Positions 34,911 through 43,359 of a stretch of DNA of 64,000 nucleotides are shown here, in pieces. The stretch comes from Cellulomonas sp. Leaf395 (lineage in GTDB: Bacteria; Actinomycetota; Actinomycetes; Actinomycetales; Cellulomonadaceae): assembly GCF_001424125.1 (NCBI RefSeq), contig NZ_LMQI01000005.1:727495-791494 (forward strand), read 5' to 3'. The notes under the pieces were generated by a model. The model made no database searches. It had not been told where the DNA came from and saw only the letters and a program-made list of their open reading frames with translations. The position numbers were made by a program, and so were the translations under genes. Each line of letters starts with the position of its first letter. The first letter of the stretch is position 1.

Positions 34911-36259
34911 TGGCGCACGACGACGAGCTCGAGGCCCAGATCGACAGGTGGCGCGGCTATGTGCACCGACGGCAGGTCATCTCGTCGGCCGACGTCGACG
35001 AGCTCGAGGACCACCTGCGCGGCCAGGTGACCGACCTCCGCGCGACAGGGCTCGACGACGACGAGGCGTTCCTCGTCGCGATCAAGCGCCTCGGCAACCT
35101 GGACGCCGTCTCCCGCGAGTACGCCCGGGAGCACTCGGACCGGCTGTGGAAGCAGCTCGCGCTCGTCCCCGACGACTCCCCCGGCTCGCCGGCACCCCGG
35201 TGGCGCGAGCTCGCGGTCGTGCTCGCGCTCGCGGTCGGTGCGGGCCTCACGGTGCGGGCCGGGTTCGCCTTGATCGACGACGAGCTCGCGCTCGCGCGCA
35301 ACATCGGCCTGCTCGTGATGCCGTTCCTCGCCGCGTACCTCGGGTGGAAGCGCCAGGCCGGCCTGCGGACCGTGGTGGCGATCGCGGTGCCGTTCGTCGT
35401 GCTCGCCGTCGCCCTCAACGTGTACCCGTTCGCCCCCGGGGGGTCGACCGAGGTGCTGGCGGTGCTGCACGCACCCGTCGTCCTGTGGCTGCTGGTGGGG
35501 CTCGCGTACGTCGCCGGCTCGTGGCGCTCCGACGCCCGACGCATGGACTTCGTGCGGTTCACGGGCGAGCTCGCGATCTACTACACGCTGCTCGCACTGG
35601 GTGGCGGGGTCCTCGTCGGCCTCACCGCCGGGGTGCTGCAGATCGTGGGCGTCGACCCCGAGCCGGTGATAGCCGGCTGGGTGCTGCCGTTCGCCGTCCC
35701 GGGCGCCCTCGTCGTCGCCGCCTGGCTCGTCGAGGCCAAGCAGGACGTCGTCGAGAACATCGCGCCGGTGCTGACCCGGATCTTCACGCCGCTGACCATC
35801 GTCATGCTCGTGGCCGTCCTCGTCGCGCTGACCGCGTCCGGGGGCCTCGTCGAGGTGGACCGCGAGCTGCTCATCCTGATGGACGCGATCCTCGTGCTGG
35901 TCCTGGCGCTGCTCCTGTACTCGATCTCGGCCCGCGACCCGCTCGCGCCGCCCGCGCTCGCCGACTGGCTCCAGCTCGTCCTGGTGGGGGCAGCCCTCGC
36001 GGTCGACGCCGTGATGCTGACCGCGATGCTGACGCGGATCGCGCAGTTCGGCACGAGCCCCAACAAGATCGCCGCGCTCGGTCTCAACCTGCTGCTGCTC
36101 GTGCACCTCGGGGTCTCGGCGTGGCACAGCGCCCGGTTCCTGCGTGGACACGGCACGTTCTCGGAGCTCGAACGCTGGCAGACGCGGTACCTGCCGGTCT
36201 ACGCCGCCTGGGCCGCGGTCGTCGTGATCGTGTTCCCGCCGCTGTTCGACTTCGCCTGA
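34910..36259 (+). CDS. multi-pass membrane protein with permease-prefix N-terminal domain
   Basis: A 449-residue protein. Residues about 1-75 form a soluble helical module: E-A-Q-I-D-R-W-R-G-Y-V; V-D-E-L-E-D-H-L-R; D-E-A-F-L-V-A-I-K-R-L-G. This resembles the permease-prefix domain found beside PadR regulators. About ten hydrophobic segments follow (90-445). It is transcribed with padR. PadR partners of this kind are thought to act in envelope stress or transport, but no substrate can be read. Confidence 0.85.
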   Translation: MAHDDELEAQIDRWRGYVHRRQVISSADVDELEDHLRGQVTDLRATGLDDDEAFLVAIKRLGNLDAVSREYAREHSDRLWKQLALVPDDSPGSPAPRWRELAVVLALAVGAGLTVRAGFALIDDELALARNIGLLVMPFLAAYLGWKRQAGLRTVVAIAVPFVVLAVALNVYPFAPGGSTEVLAVLHAPVVLWLLVGLAYVAGSWRSDARRMDFVRFTGELAIYYTLLALGGGVLVGLTAGVLQIVGVDPEPVIAGWVLPFAVPGALVVAAWLVEAKQDVVENIAPVLTRIFTPLTIVMLVAVLVALTASGGLVEVDRELLILMDAILVLVLALLLYSISARDPLAPPALADWLQLVLVGAALAVDAVMLTAMLTRIAQFGTSPNKIAALGLNLLLLVHLGVSAWHSARFLRGHGTFSELERWQTRYLPVYAAWAAVVVIVFPPLFDFA

Positions 36260-36579
36260 CGCGGCTGGAGCGGGACCGAGGGGAGCTGGCCGAGACGGGG
36301 ATCCAGGACGTTGTGGTCGATCCGCGCCCTGGCCTCCAGCGAACCGCGAGAAGCCAGGACGGCGGCGGCGCCGCCTGGCCCGAGCCCTGCAGGCCGAGCA
36401 GGACGGCGAGACCGGCACGCTCGACGTGCAGAAGCTCGAGAAGCTCTTCCTCTCGCTCGCCTGAGTCGCTGAAGGGCGACCGAGCCGTGCTTGTGGTCGA
36501 GCGGTGGCTCCGACGATGATCCGTCAGAGTGAACCGGCTCGGATGATCTGATCGACGTCCCGGCGGATCTGGAGGAACG
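36260..36579. other. gap without a confident gene
   Basis: A 320-bp gap. One plus-strand frame ending at 36464 reads protein-like (R-A-L-Q-A-E-Q-D-G-E-T-G-T-L-D-V-Q-K-L) but has no usable start codon, so it is at most the tail of a lost gene. The last 30 bases hold the ribosome binding site of the next gene. Confidence 0.5.
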
Positions 36580-37245
36580 ATGAAGCTCCTGCTCACCTCG
36601 GGCGGCATCACCAACGCCAGCATCCACGCCTCCCTCCTCCAGCTCCTCGGCAAGCCGATCAGCGAGTGTCACGCCCTGTGCGTACCGACGGCTCAGTGGG
36701 GGCACCCGATGTGCGGTCCGGCATCAGTGCGAGGCTTCATCGCCGCCGCGCCCGGCTGGGAGCACTTCTCCGGCCTCGGCTGGGCGTCGCTCGGCGTCCT
36801 CGAGCTCACCACCCTGCCGACCGTCGGCCCGGACCGATGGGTCCCTTGGGTTCAGGAAGCCGACGTGCTCCTGGTCGACGGTGGCGACGCGACCTACCTG
36901 TGCCACTGGATGCGAGAGTCGGGGCTCGCCGACCGGCTGCCGTCGATGCCCGACAAGGTCTGGGTGGGCGTCAGTGCCGGGAGCATGGTGATGACCCCCC
37001 GGATCGGGACGTACTTCATCGAGTGGCCGGATGCGCCGGACGACCGCGCGCTCGGAGTTGTCGACTTCTCGATCTTCCCGCACCTGAACATGTTCCCGAC
37101 CAACACCCCTGCTCACGCAGAGCGATGGGCCAGTGACATCGACGGCACGGCTTACGCGATCGACGAGCAGACGGCCATCCAGGTGGTCGATGGCTCGGTC
37201 GACGTGATCTCCGAAGGGCAATGGCTCAAGTTCGGGTCCGACTGA
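36580..37245 (+). CDS. pepE: peptidase E-like protein (S51 family)
   Basis: A 221-residue cytoplasmic peptidase of family S51. The nucleophile elbow G-V-S-A-G-S contains the catalytic Ser near 128. L-L-V-D-G-G-D-A-T-Y-L near 102 and F-S-I-F-P-H-L-N near 160 supply other active-site parts. The family cleaves Asp-X dipeptides or cyanophycin fragments; this member is nearer the PepE-like group of Gram-positive bacteria. GGAGGAACG precedes the ATG. It stands alone. Confidence 0.88.
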   Translation: MKLLLTSGGITNASIHASLLQLLGKPISECHALCVPTAQWGHPMCGPASVRGFIAAAPGWEHFSGLGWASLGVLELTTLPTVGPDRWVPWVQEADVLLVDGGDATYLCHWMRESGLADRLPSMPDKVWVGVSAGSMVMTPRIGTYFIEWPDAPDDRALGVVDFSIFPHLNMFPTNTPAHAERWASDIDGTAYAIDEQTAIQVVDGSVDVISEGQWLKFGSD

Positions 37246-37283
37246 CTCCGTACGCCACTGGCCCTCGACGCCACCCCGGCTCC

Positions 37284-37297
37284 GGGACGTATTGCCC
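37284..37297. promoter_or_regulatory. DevR/DosR-like box before the DUF1876 gene
   Basis: GGGACGTATTGCCC keeps the left arm GGGAC and a near right arm (TGCCC for GTCCC) in the 14-bp frame of mycobacterial DosR sites. It lies about 91 bp upstream of the ATG. This is a weak match alone; support comes from the better boxes at the neighbouring genes. Confidence 0.4.
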
Positions 37298-37387
37298 TAT
37301 CCCGGCACCTGCCCCCGACGGAGGCTGGATGGTGAGGACGCATCGCCCACAGGCGGGGCGACCCGGCTGGGTGGAAGGAGCAGTGCG

Positions 37388-37669
37388 ATGACGCACAGCT
37401 GGAAAGTCGCGATCCACATCTTCGATGCGGACGACCTGCGGGCCGATGGCGATGTGACCACAGCGCACGCCGTCCTCACCACCTCGGCCGGCACCCGCCT
37501 CGACGGCTACGGGCGCGCCCGGCGGGCACCCCAGGATGCCGACGTCCCCGAGATCGGCGACGAGCTCGCAGCTGCCCGAGCGCTGCGCGACCTCGCGGAC
37601 CGCCTGCTGCGGGCGACCTCCGACGACATCTCCGCGATCGAGCACGGCGACGTGCGGATCACGCACTGA
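37388..37669 (+). CDS. DUF1876 domain protein
   Basis: A 93-residue protein with one dsRBD-like alpha/beta unit: W-K-V-A-I-H-I-F, then T-T-A-H-A-V-L-T-T, then A-A-R-A-L-R-D-L-A-D-R-L-L. In mycobacteria DUF1876 proteins belong to the DosR dormancy regulon (established knowledge), which matches the box upstream and the stress genes nearby. GAAGGAG lies 8 bases before the ATG. The molecular role is unknown. Confidence 0.88.
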   Translation: MTHSWKVAIHIFDADDLRADGDVTTAHAVLTTSAGTRLDGYGRARRAPQDADVPEIGDELAAARALRDLADRLLRATSDDISAIEHGDVRITH

Positions 37670-37717
37670 GCTGGGTCTCGGCGCGGGTAGCACCGCCGGG
37701 CCGGCACGGTGACGTCC

Positions 37718-37754
37718 GGGACTGACGCCCGGGGTTGGCCGGGACCTCCGACCC
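37718..37754. promoter_or_regulatory. tandem DevR/DosR-like boxes before the alcohol dehydrogenase
   Basis: GGGACTGACGCCCG (37718-37731) and GGGACCTCCGACCC (37741-37754) start 23 bp apart, close to two helical turns, like paired DosR sites in mycobacteria. They lie 77-113 bp upstream of the ATG. Each keeps the GGGAC arm; the right arms are imperfect. Confidence 0.5.
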
Positions 37755-37830
37755 TTGTCGCACCTCTATCGCAGCGGAAAAGTGGAGACCCCCGCAGCGC
37801 AGCGGGGACCCGTCTCAAGGAGCGTGCACC

Positions 37831-38859
37831 ATGGGAACGATGATGGCTGGCGTCGTCCGGTCGTTCGACACAGAGCTCGACGTCGCGGAGGTTGCAGTCC
37901 CCGCGATCGGCAGGCATGAGGCACTCGTGCGGGTCGACTACTCCGGGGTGTGCCACACGGACCTGCACGCCGCTCGAGGAGACTGGCCGGTCAAGCCGAC
38001 GCCGCCGTTCATCCCCGGTCATGAGGGAGTCGGGCACGTCGTCGAGATCGGCGACGCCGTCACCCGGGTCGCGGTCGGCGACGTCGTGGGCAACGCGTGG
38101 CTGTGGTCCGCGTGCGGCGAGTGCGAGTACTGCGAGACCGGTCGGGAGACGCTGTGCCCTGACCAGCGCAACAGCGGGTACTCGGTCGACGGGTCCTTCG
38201 GGCAGTACATGGTCGTCGACTCGCGCTACTGCGCCGTGATCCCGGACGGCGTCGAACCCGCCGCGGCGGCACCCGTCCTGTGCGCGGGAGTGACCGTCTA
38301 CAAGGGCCTGAAGATGACCGACACCAAGCCGGGCGAGTGGGTTCTCATCTCCGGCATCGGCGGACTCGGACATCTCGCGGTGCAGTACGCCGTCGCCATG
38401 GGACGCCGCGTGGCCGCCATCGACATCGACGACGCGAAGCTGGCGCTCGCCACCAAGCACGGAGCAGAGGTCGTCGTGAACGCCGCCGTCGAGGCGGACC
38501 CCGCGGCACGCGTGCAGGAGCTCACCGGTGGGGTGCACGGCGCACTCGTGACAGCGGTGAACGGCCACGCGTTCCCGCAGGCCGTCGGCGCGCTGCGCCG
38601 AGGCGGCACCGTCGTGCTGGTCGGGCTTCCTCCCGAGCAGTTCCCGCTCGACATCTTCACCACGGTGCTGCTCGGACTGACCGTGCGTGGGTCGATCGTC
38701 GGAACTCGCAAGGACATGACCGAGGCACTCGACTTCTTTGCCCGCGGTCTGATCTCCCCGACCTGCTCGATCCGCCCGCTCGAGGACATCAACGCGGTCT
38801 TCGCCGAGATGCAGCGCGGCGAGATCGACGGACGTGTCGTCCTGGACATGCGGGCCTGA
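37831..38859 (+). CDS. adhP: zinc-dependent alcohol dehydrogenase
   Basis: A 342-residue medium-chain dehydrogenase. The catalytic zinc site is in S-G-V-C-H-T-D-L-H and G-H-E-G-V-G-H. The structural zinc site is C-G-E-C-E-Y-C-x7-C, and the NAD motif is G-I-G-G-L-G-H-L-A. It fits the AdhP ethanol/propanol-preferring group. CAAGGAG precedes the ATG at 37831. Two DevR-like boxes lie upstream, so induction when oxygen is low is plausible, letting the cell reoxidise NADH by making alcohol. Confidence 0.93.
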   Translation: MGTMMAGVVRSFDTELDVAEVAVPAIGRHEALVRVDYSGVCHTDLHAARGDWPVKPTPPFIPGHEGVGHVVEIGDAVTRVAVGDVVGNAWLWSACGECEYCETGRETLCPDQRNSGYSVDGSFGQYMVVDSRYCAVIPDGVEPAAAAPVLCAGVTVYKGLKMTDTKPGEWVLISGIGGLGHLAVQYAVAMGRRVAAIDIDDAKLALATKHGAEVVVNAAVEADPAARVQELTGGVHGALVTAVNGHAFPQAVGALRRGGTVVLVGLPPEQFPLDIFTTVLLGLTVRGSIVGTRKDMTEALDFFARGLISPTCSIRPLEDINAVFAEMQRGEIDGRVVLDMRA

Positions 38860-38868
38860 CGTCGCTCT

Positions 38869-38899
38869 CCGGCGGTCGTGGTGAGAGCACGACCACCGG
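38869..38899 (+). terminator. hairpin after adhP
   Basis: CCGG-C-GGTCGTG (38869-38880) pairs with CACGACC-A-CCGG (38888-38899) around a 7-base loop, with one mismatch. It starts 10 bp after the adhP stop. There is no T-tract, as is common for GC-rich actinobacterial terminators. Confidence 0.55.
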
Positions 38900-38904
38900 A
38901 CTCG

Positions 38905-39130
38905 GGCGTCGATGAGGCGTCACGGTTCGGCTCCACGGTCGGGATCGACGCAGGCGCGGACCGGCTCGCATCGCTCACCGGCGTGCACGACCTGCAGCGG
39001 ACCGACGGGCACGTCACGTTCTCCGTCGACGACGCCGAACTGCCGGCCGTGCTGGCGACGGTGGCGAGTCTGCGGCCGCGATCGCTCGTCGCGAACCCAC
39101 CGTCGCTGGAGGAGCTGTTCGACCGGGTCA
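38905..39130 (+). pseudogene. ABC exporter ATPase, C-terminal fragment
   Basis: The frame gives L-A-S-L-T-G-V-H-D-L, then V-T-F-S-V-D-D-A-E-L and N-P-P-S-L-E-E-L-F-D-R-V-M. This is the regulatory tail of an ABC-2 exporter ATPase. The nucleotide-binding domain with Walker motifs is completely missing. The fragment runs without a stop into a permease fragment in another frame. Confidence 0.7.
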
Positions 39131-40288
39131 TGGCTGGTCAACGCCGCGTTGTGCGTCGCGTGCGGCGTCGGCGTCGCGGCCGCGTCGATCCTGCTCGGCC
39201 TCGACCCGGCCGGTGCCGGCATCACGGGCTCGCTGGTGGTGGGTGCGTCGATCGCCGCCGTGGGCGCGGTCGCGCTCGGCGTCGCGGCGGTTGCCAACCA
39301 GGTCGCGACGACGTCGCGGGGGGCCAACACGATCGCGTCCGTCGTGCTCGGCGTCTTCTACGTGCTGCGCATGGTCGGCGACCTCGGCGACGGACGACTC
39401 ACGTGGCTGTCGCCGATCGGCTGGGGGCAGGAGATGCAGCCGTGGGGTGCGAACCGGTGGTGGGTCCTCGGCCCGCTGCTCGGCCTGACCATCGTGCTGC
39501 TCCTGGTCGCCCTGCGGGTCGAGGCCCGACGCGACCTCGGTGCGGGGCTTGTCGCCGAGCGTCCCGGGCGCTCCGGCGCGCCCGCCCGGTACGCGTCGTC
39601 GCTCGGGCGCCCTGTCGGCCCTCCTGTTCGGGTCCCTCGTCCAGGCGATGACCGACCTGCTCGACGACGCAGGCACGCAGATGCCGGCACTCGTCGCCGG
39701 CACCGGCATCGACTCCCTGCTCGCCCTCCTCGTCGAGCTCATCGCCCTGGTCGTCACCGTGTTCGCCGTCCAGTCAGCCGTGGCCCTGCGCAGCGACGAG
39801 GCGGCCGGATGGCCGAGCTGCAGCTGGCCGGCGCGATGTCGCGCCTGCGATGGGCCGCGGGACGTCTCGCCATCCCGGTCGTCGGGACGGCGGTGCTGCT
39901 CGTCATCGGTGGCGCGCTGTTCGGCGGTGCCTACGGGGCGTCGATCGGCGAGACGGGGCACGTCGGGTCGCTCGCGCTCGCGGCACTGGCGTACTGGCCG
40001 GCTGTCATGGTCATCCTCGGAGTGGCGGTGGCGCTGTTCGGATGGCTGCCACGCGCCGCGGTAGTCGGTCCGTGGGCGGCGCTCGGCGCGATGTGGGTCA
40101 TCGTCATCGCCGGCGACGCGCTGCACCTGCCCAGCTGGGTGCTCGACGCGCTGCCGTTCTCGGCGACGCCGTACCAACCGGCGGAGCCGTTCTCCTGGAC
40201 ACCGCTACTGATTCTGACGGTGGTCGCCGGCGCCCTCGTCGCGTCCGGGCTCACCCGCTACGCCCGACGGGACGTCCAGCTCGCCTGA
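39131..40288 (+). pseudogene. ABC exporter permease, N-terminally deleted and frameshifted
   Basis: Three pieces of one membrane protein are visible in alternating frames. The first is W-L-V-N-A-A-L-C-V-A-C through Y-A-S-S-L-G (39131 to about 39605). The second runs from S-A-L-L-F-G-S-L-V-Q-A-M to R-S-D-E-A-A (about 39612-39803). The third starts A-E-L-Q-L-A-G-A-M and ends R-R-D-V-Q-L-A-stop at 40288. They resemble the permease of polyketide-antibiotic ABC exporters. The N-terminus is missing and joined to the ATPase tail, so one deletion plus at least two frameshifts have killed the exporter. Confidence 0.75.
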
Positions 40289-40417
40289 CCCGTGCCCCAC
40301 CCGGCACTGTCTCGCCGCCGCCGGGATCAGCGCGGCCGGCGGCGACATCTAGGGCGTCACAGAACCGGTCATCGTCGAGGGCGCGATCACCGGTGACGCC
40401 GGTGCGACGATCGGAGG

Positions 40418-41284
40418 ATGGCGGAGCGGAGGCGCGCTCTTCGGGTGCTGCCCCGGGTCGGGGCGGTCGTCGCCGTCGCGCTCCTCGTCGGCGTCGGGCT
40501 CGTCCTCGCGTTCCAGCGCTCGTTCGTCTTCGTGCCGGACCGGAGCGCTCCACCACCGGTGGACGACGCCCTGCCCGGAGGCGCGGAGGTCTCGCTGCGG
40601 ACCTCCGACGGGCTGACGCTCGCGGCGTGGCACCTGCCACCCCCCGAGGGCTGCAACGCGACCGTCCTCGTCATGCCGGGCAACGGCGGTCATCGCGGCG
40701 TTCGCGCCCCGCTCGCCGCGGCGCTGGGTGATGCAGGCTTCGGAGTCCTGCTGCTGGAGTACCGGGGGTACGGAGGCAACCCGGGGGCGCCGTCGGAAGT
40801 GGGCATGGCCCGAGACGCGCGCGCCGCCCGGGCGTACCTGCACGATGCCGGCATCCCCGACGCCTCCCTGGTCTACCTCGGAGAGAGTCTCGGTGCGGCG
40901 GTCGCGGCCGGGCTTGCCGCCGAGCACCCTCCGGCCGCGCTCGTCCTGCGCTCGCCGTTCACCACGCTCGCCGACGCCGCACGCGCCGCCTACCACGTGC
41001 CGGTGGGCGCGCTGCTGCTCGACCGGTTCGACGTCGTCACCGCGGTGCGCCGGACGACCGTGCCCGTCGCCGTCGTGCTGGGCGACGCGGACACCACGGT
41101 GCCGCCGCGCCTGAGCCGGTCGGTCGCGGACGCGGCGCGTGCAGCACCCCGGCCGGTCGTCGAGGTCGTGGTGCCCGGGGCGAACCACAACGACGCGACG
41201 CTGGTAGCAGGAAGTTCCTTGGTGAACGCCGTGGTGGACATCGCGACCGTCGCGGCTACGCCGCCCTGCCCCGGGGCGCCCTGA
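40418..41284 (+). CDS. membrane-anchored alpha/beta hydrolase (BEM46-like)
   Basis: A 288-residue protein with one N-terminal membrane segment (V-V-A-V-A-L-L-V-G-V-G-L-V-L-A-F) followed by a hydrolase domain. The oxyanion region is P-G-N-G-G-H, the nucleophile elbow G-E-S-L-G-A, the acid G-D-A-D-T-T and the His G-A-N-H-N-D. This is the layout of BEM46/ABHD13-like hydrolases. The active site should face outside the membrane. The substrate is unknown. Confidence 0.88.
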   Translation: MAERRRALRVLPRVGAVVAVALLVGVGLVLAFQRSFVFVPDRSAPPPVDDALPGGAEVSLRTSDGLTLAAWHLPPPEGCNATVLVMPGNGGHRGVRAPLAAALGDAGFGVLLLEYRGYGGNPGAPSEVGMARDARAARAYLHDAGIPDASLVYLGESLGAAVAAGLAAEHPPAALVLRSPFTTLADAARAAYHVPVGALLLDRFDVVTAVRRTTVPVAVVLGDADTTVPPRLSRSVADAARAAPRPVVEVVVPGANHNDATLVAGSSLVNAVVDIATVAATPPCPGAP

Positions 41285-41337
41285 CCGCTCCGCGCCCGCT
41301 GCACCACCGACGTCCCCGCCGGCGGAGCGCACGAGGT

Positions 41338-41351
41338 GGGACCTTCGGCCC
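41338..41351. promoter_or_regulatory. DevR/DosR-like box (GGGACCTTCGGCCC)
   Basis: GGGACC-TT-CGGCCC is a strong 14-bp near-palindrome of the DevR type. It lies 62 bp before the chosen ATG at 41413 of the next gene, and a -10-like GGATAAAT follows at once (41353-41360). Confidence 0.6.
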
Positions 41352-41412
41352 TGGATAAATCGGTCACGGCGCGATGGACTGGGCATTCGCGACCGCTCGG
41401 AGGGAGATGGTG

Positions 41413-41802
41413 ATGATCACCGCACTGACCACGGCTGCTGAGGCGCGCGTCGGAGACACCTCGGTGGAGACGCGGTTCGACAACTCCCTCTGCCGAGTCC
41501 AGGTACGGACGGACGGCGGGAGTGCCGCCGCCAGCACGGCCGCACGCCTGGTCCGTCAGGCTGTCCTCGATGCCTCGGACAAGGGCATGCGGACCGTCAT
41601 CATGACGCTCGACGTCTCCTCACCGGCGTCTGGAGCCGTGCTTGCACAGCTGCGCGGGCTCGCCGTCGACAGTGTGGGCACGGTGCGGGTGCGACGGGCC
41701 GGCGACACCGTGCTGGTCGACGTCGACCTCGCTCAGGTCCTCGGCCTTCCCGCCGACGACGGCGTGCCGAGCCCGATGTTCCCCCTGTCCGGCCGACGCT
41801 GA
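41413..41802 (+). CDS. hypothetical protein next to universal stress gene
   Basis: A 129-residue protein with an alpha/beta pattern: T-R-F-D-N-S-L-C-R-V-Q-V; A-A-R-L-V-R-Q-A-V-L-D-A-S; G-M-R-T-V-I-M-T-L-D-V; and V-R-V-R-R-A-G-D-T-V-L-V-D-V-D-L. I do not recognise a named family. The ATG at 41413 is preferred over 41374 because CGGAGGGAG lies 6 bases upstream. A DevR-like box upstream and the universal stress gene downstream suggest a role in low-oxygen or stress adaptation. Confidence 0.7.
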   Translation: MITALTTAAEARVGDTSVETRFDNSLCRVQVRTDGGSAAASTAARLVRQAVLDASDKGMRTVIMTLDVSSPASGAVLAQLRGLAVDSVGTVRVRRAGDTVLVDVDLAQVLGLPADDGVPSPMFPLSGRR

Positions 41803-41838
41803 CGAAGGCGCGTCCGAGCCTGCACGACGGCCGGATGA

Positions 41839-41852
41839 GGGACTCAAGTCCC
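41839..41852. promoter_or_regulatory. DevR/DosR-like box (GGGACTCAAGTCCC)
   Basis: GGGACTCAAGTCCC matches the mycobacterial core GGGACT-WW-AGTCCC except for one central base and is almost a perfect palindrome. It lies 97 bp upstream of the universal stress protein ATG. It is the best box of the set. Confidence 0.7.
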
Positions 41853-41949
41853 GGGACGCACGGGGTCGCGAAGGCGGACCCTGGAGATAGCGCGGCAGAG
41901 CGGCCGGCAGACGAACGGCCCTGTCCGACGCGGACGGAGGTGTGGTGCC

Positions 41950-42825
41950 ATGCGTGCCGACGGACCGGTGGTCGTGGCCCTCGACGGGACCGAGCACAGT
42001 GCGCAGACGCTCAGGTGGGGCGTCGACGAGGCCGTCCGGCGGCGGGCTTCACTCCTGCTCGTGCGCGCTCTCGACGACGCCTGGCAGGTCACGGCCTGGA
42101 GCTGGTACCCGGTCGTCGGGGGCAGCGACGTCGACACCGAGGCGAAGGCGTACCTGGAAGACCTCGCTAGCTCCCTCGCGGAGCACCACCCCGGTGTGCC
42201 CGTCGAGACCCGGGTGATGCACGGTCAGGTGGTGCCGTGCCTGCGTGAGCTGAGCTTCGGCGCCCAGCTGCTGGTGCTCGGTGCCCATGCCCGCACCGGG
42301 CGCGCGCGCACGGGCTCGACAGGTGTCCACGTCGCGGCACACGCCCGGTGCCCTGTGGCGGTGGTCCGCTCGGATCCCGACCACCCCACGGCGACCGATG
42401 CGGCGGTCGTGGTCGGCGTCGACGGGTCGTCGGCGTCCTTGGCGGCGGCGCGCGTCGCGGCGCGCGAGGCGTGGATGCGCGGGCGGCCCCTTCTCGTCGT
42501 GCACGCCCGACCGACGATCCCCGACCCCTTCGGGCGCGGAAGCGTTCCCCCGCTGGCGACGGCTGACGAGGACGACCCGACGCACCGCGCTGCGCACAGC
42601 GTGGCCGAGTCGCTCCGCGCAGAGAACGACGGTCTCACCGTCGAGCTCGCGCTCGTCGACGACGACCCCGCCGACGCCCTCGTCGGCCTCGGCACCGGTG
42701 CCGCGCTGCTCGTCGTGGGCTCGCGGGGACTGGGCACCTTCCGCGGCATGCTGCTCGGCTCGGTCAGCCATGCGGTCCTGCGCGAGGCGACGGTCCCGGT
42801 GGTGGTCGTGCACGACAACGGATGA
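41950..42825 (+). CDS. tandem universal stress protein
   Basis: A 291-residue protein with two UspA domains (about 5-140 and 150-288). The ATP-binding signature G-S-R-G-L-G-T-F-R-G-M-L-L-G-S-V-S is clear in the second domain. The first has the related G-A-H-A-R-T-G-R-A-R-T-G-S-T. Tandem Usp proteins with this length are typical DosR regulon members in mycobacteria, and a near-consensus box lies upstream. It is followed by a strong terminator. Confidence 0.93.
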   Translation: MRADGPVVVALDGTEHSAQTLRWGVDEAVRRRASLLLVRALDDAWQVTAWSWYPVVGGSDVDTEAKAYLEDLASSLAEHHPGVPVETRVMHGQVVPCLRELSFGAQLLVLGAHARTGRARTGSTGVHVAAHARCPVAVVRSDPDHPTATDAAVVVGVDGSSASLAAARVAAREAWMRGRPLLVVHARPTIPDPFGRGSVPPLATADEDDPTHRAAHSVAESLRAENDGLTVELALVDDDPADALVGLGTGAALLVVGSRGLGTFRGMLLGSVSHAVLREATVPVVVVHDNG

Positions 42826-42934
42826 CCGACAGGTAGGGGCAGGTCGCCACCGGTGCGATGCAGGTGGTCACCCGTCCCGCGCGTGCGGTCGTCGACCCGA
42901 ACGATCGGCGGCGTCGACGGCCGCACGCGCAGGC

Positions 42935-42961
42935 GGGCCCGGCTCCCAAGGAGCCGGGCCC
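42935..42961. terminator. strong hairpin between convergent genes
   Basis: GGGCCCGGCTCC (42935-42946) and GGAGCCGGGCCC (42950-42961) form a perfect 12-bp stem with a CAA loop. It lies between the universal stress gene and the convergent minus-strand frame and can stop transcription from both sides. Confidence 0.8.
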
Positions 42962-42966
42962 GGACC

Positions 42967-43290
42967 TCACCCCTCGGTGCCGGTCACGCCGATGTAGACC
43001 GCCGCGCTGCCGCGGGGATTGAGCAGCACGTCCGGGGCGATGCACCTCTGCGGCAGGGTGACCTCGGCGTCGATCCTGGCATCACCCGTGGACGAGAACG
43101 GCACGACGGCCGTCGTCGCGACCACGGCCCCGTTCCACACGACGCTGGCCGCGAGCTGGGTGACGGGGTTCGCGCCGGTCGACGTCAGGACCAGGCCCTC
43201 CACCCGGACGTCCAGCCGACCGTCGTGGCGCAGGCGCGCGTTACTGTCGCCGATCACCCAGTCCGCGCCGCCGAGTGCGACCTGGAGCAA
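42967..43290 (-). pseudogene. hypothetical secreted-like protein, probably a 5'-truncated remnant
   Basis: A 107-residue frame with a clean beta-rich pattern (L-R-H-D-G-R-L-D-V-R-V-E-G-L-V-L; A-S-V-V-W-N-G-A-V-V-A-T). It ends normally just before a terminator but lacks a normal start: the only initiator is a TTG at 43290, and the in-frame codons upstream run without ATG or GTG to a stop near 43375. A second terminator hairpin stands directly upstream. It is most likely the tail of a deleted gene. No family is recognised. Confidence 0.45.
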
Positions 43291-43359
43291 CTGGGCTCGG
43301 CACCGCGGCGCCGAGCCGCGGAGGCGCGAAGCAGCAGTGGTACCCGTGACGCGCTGACT

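Noticed and set aside
40349-41386. A 345-codon minus-strand frame opposite the alpha/beta hydrolase
   Set aside because: The plus-strand hydrolase has a membrane anchor and complete catalytic triad; the antisense frame has none.
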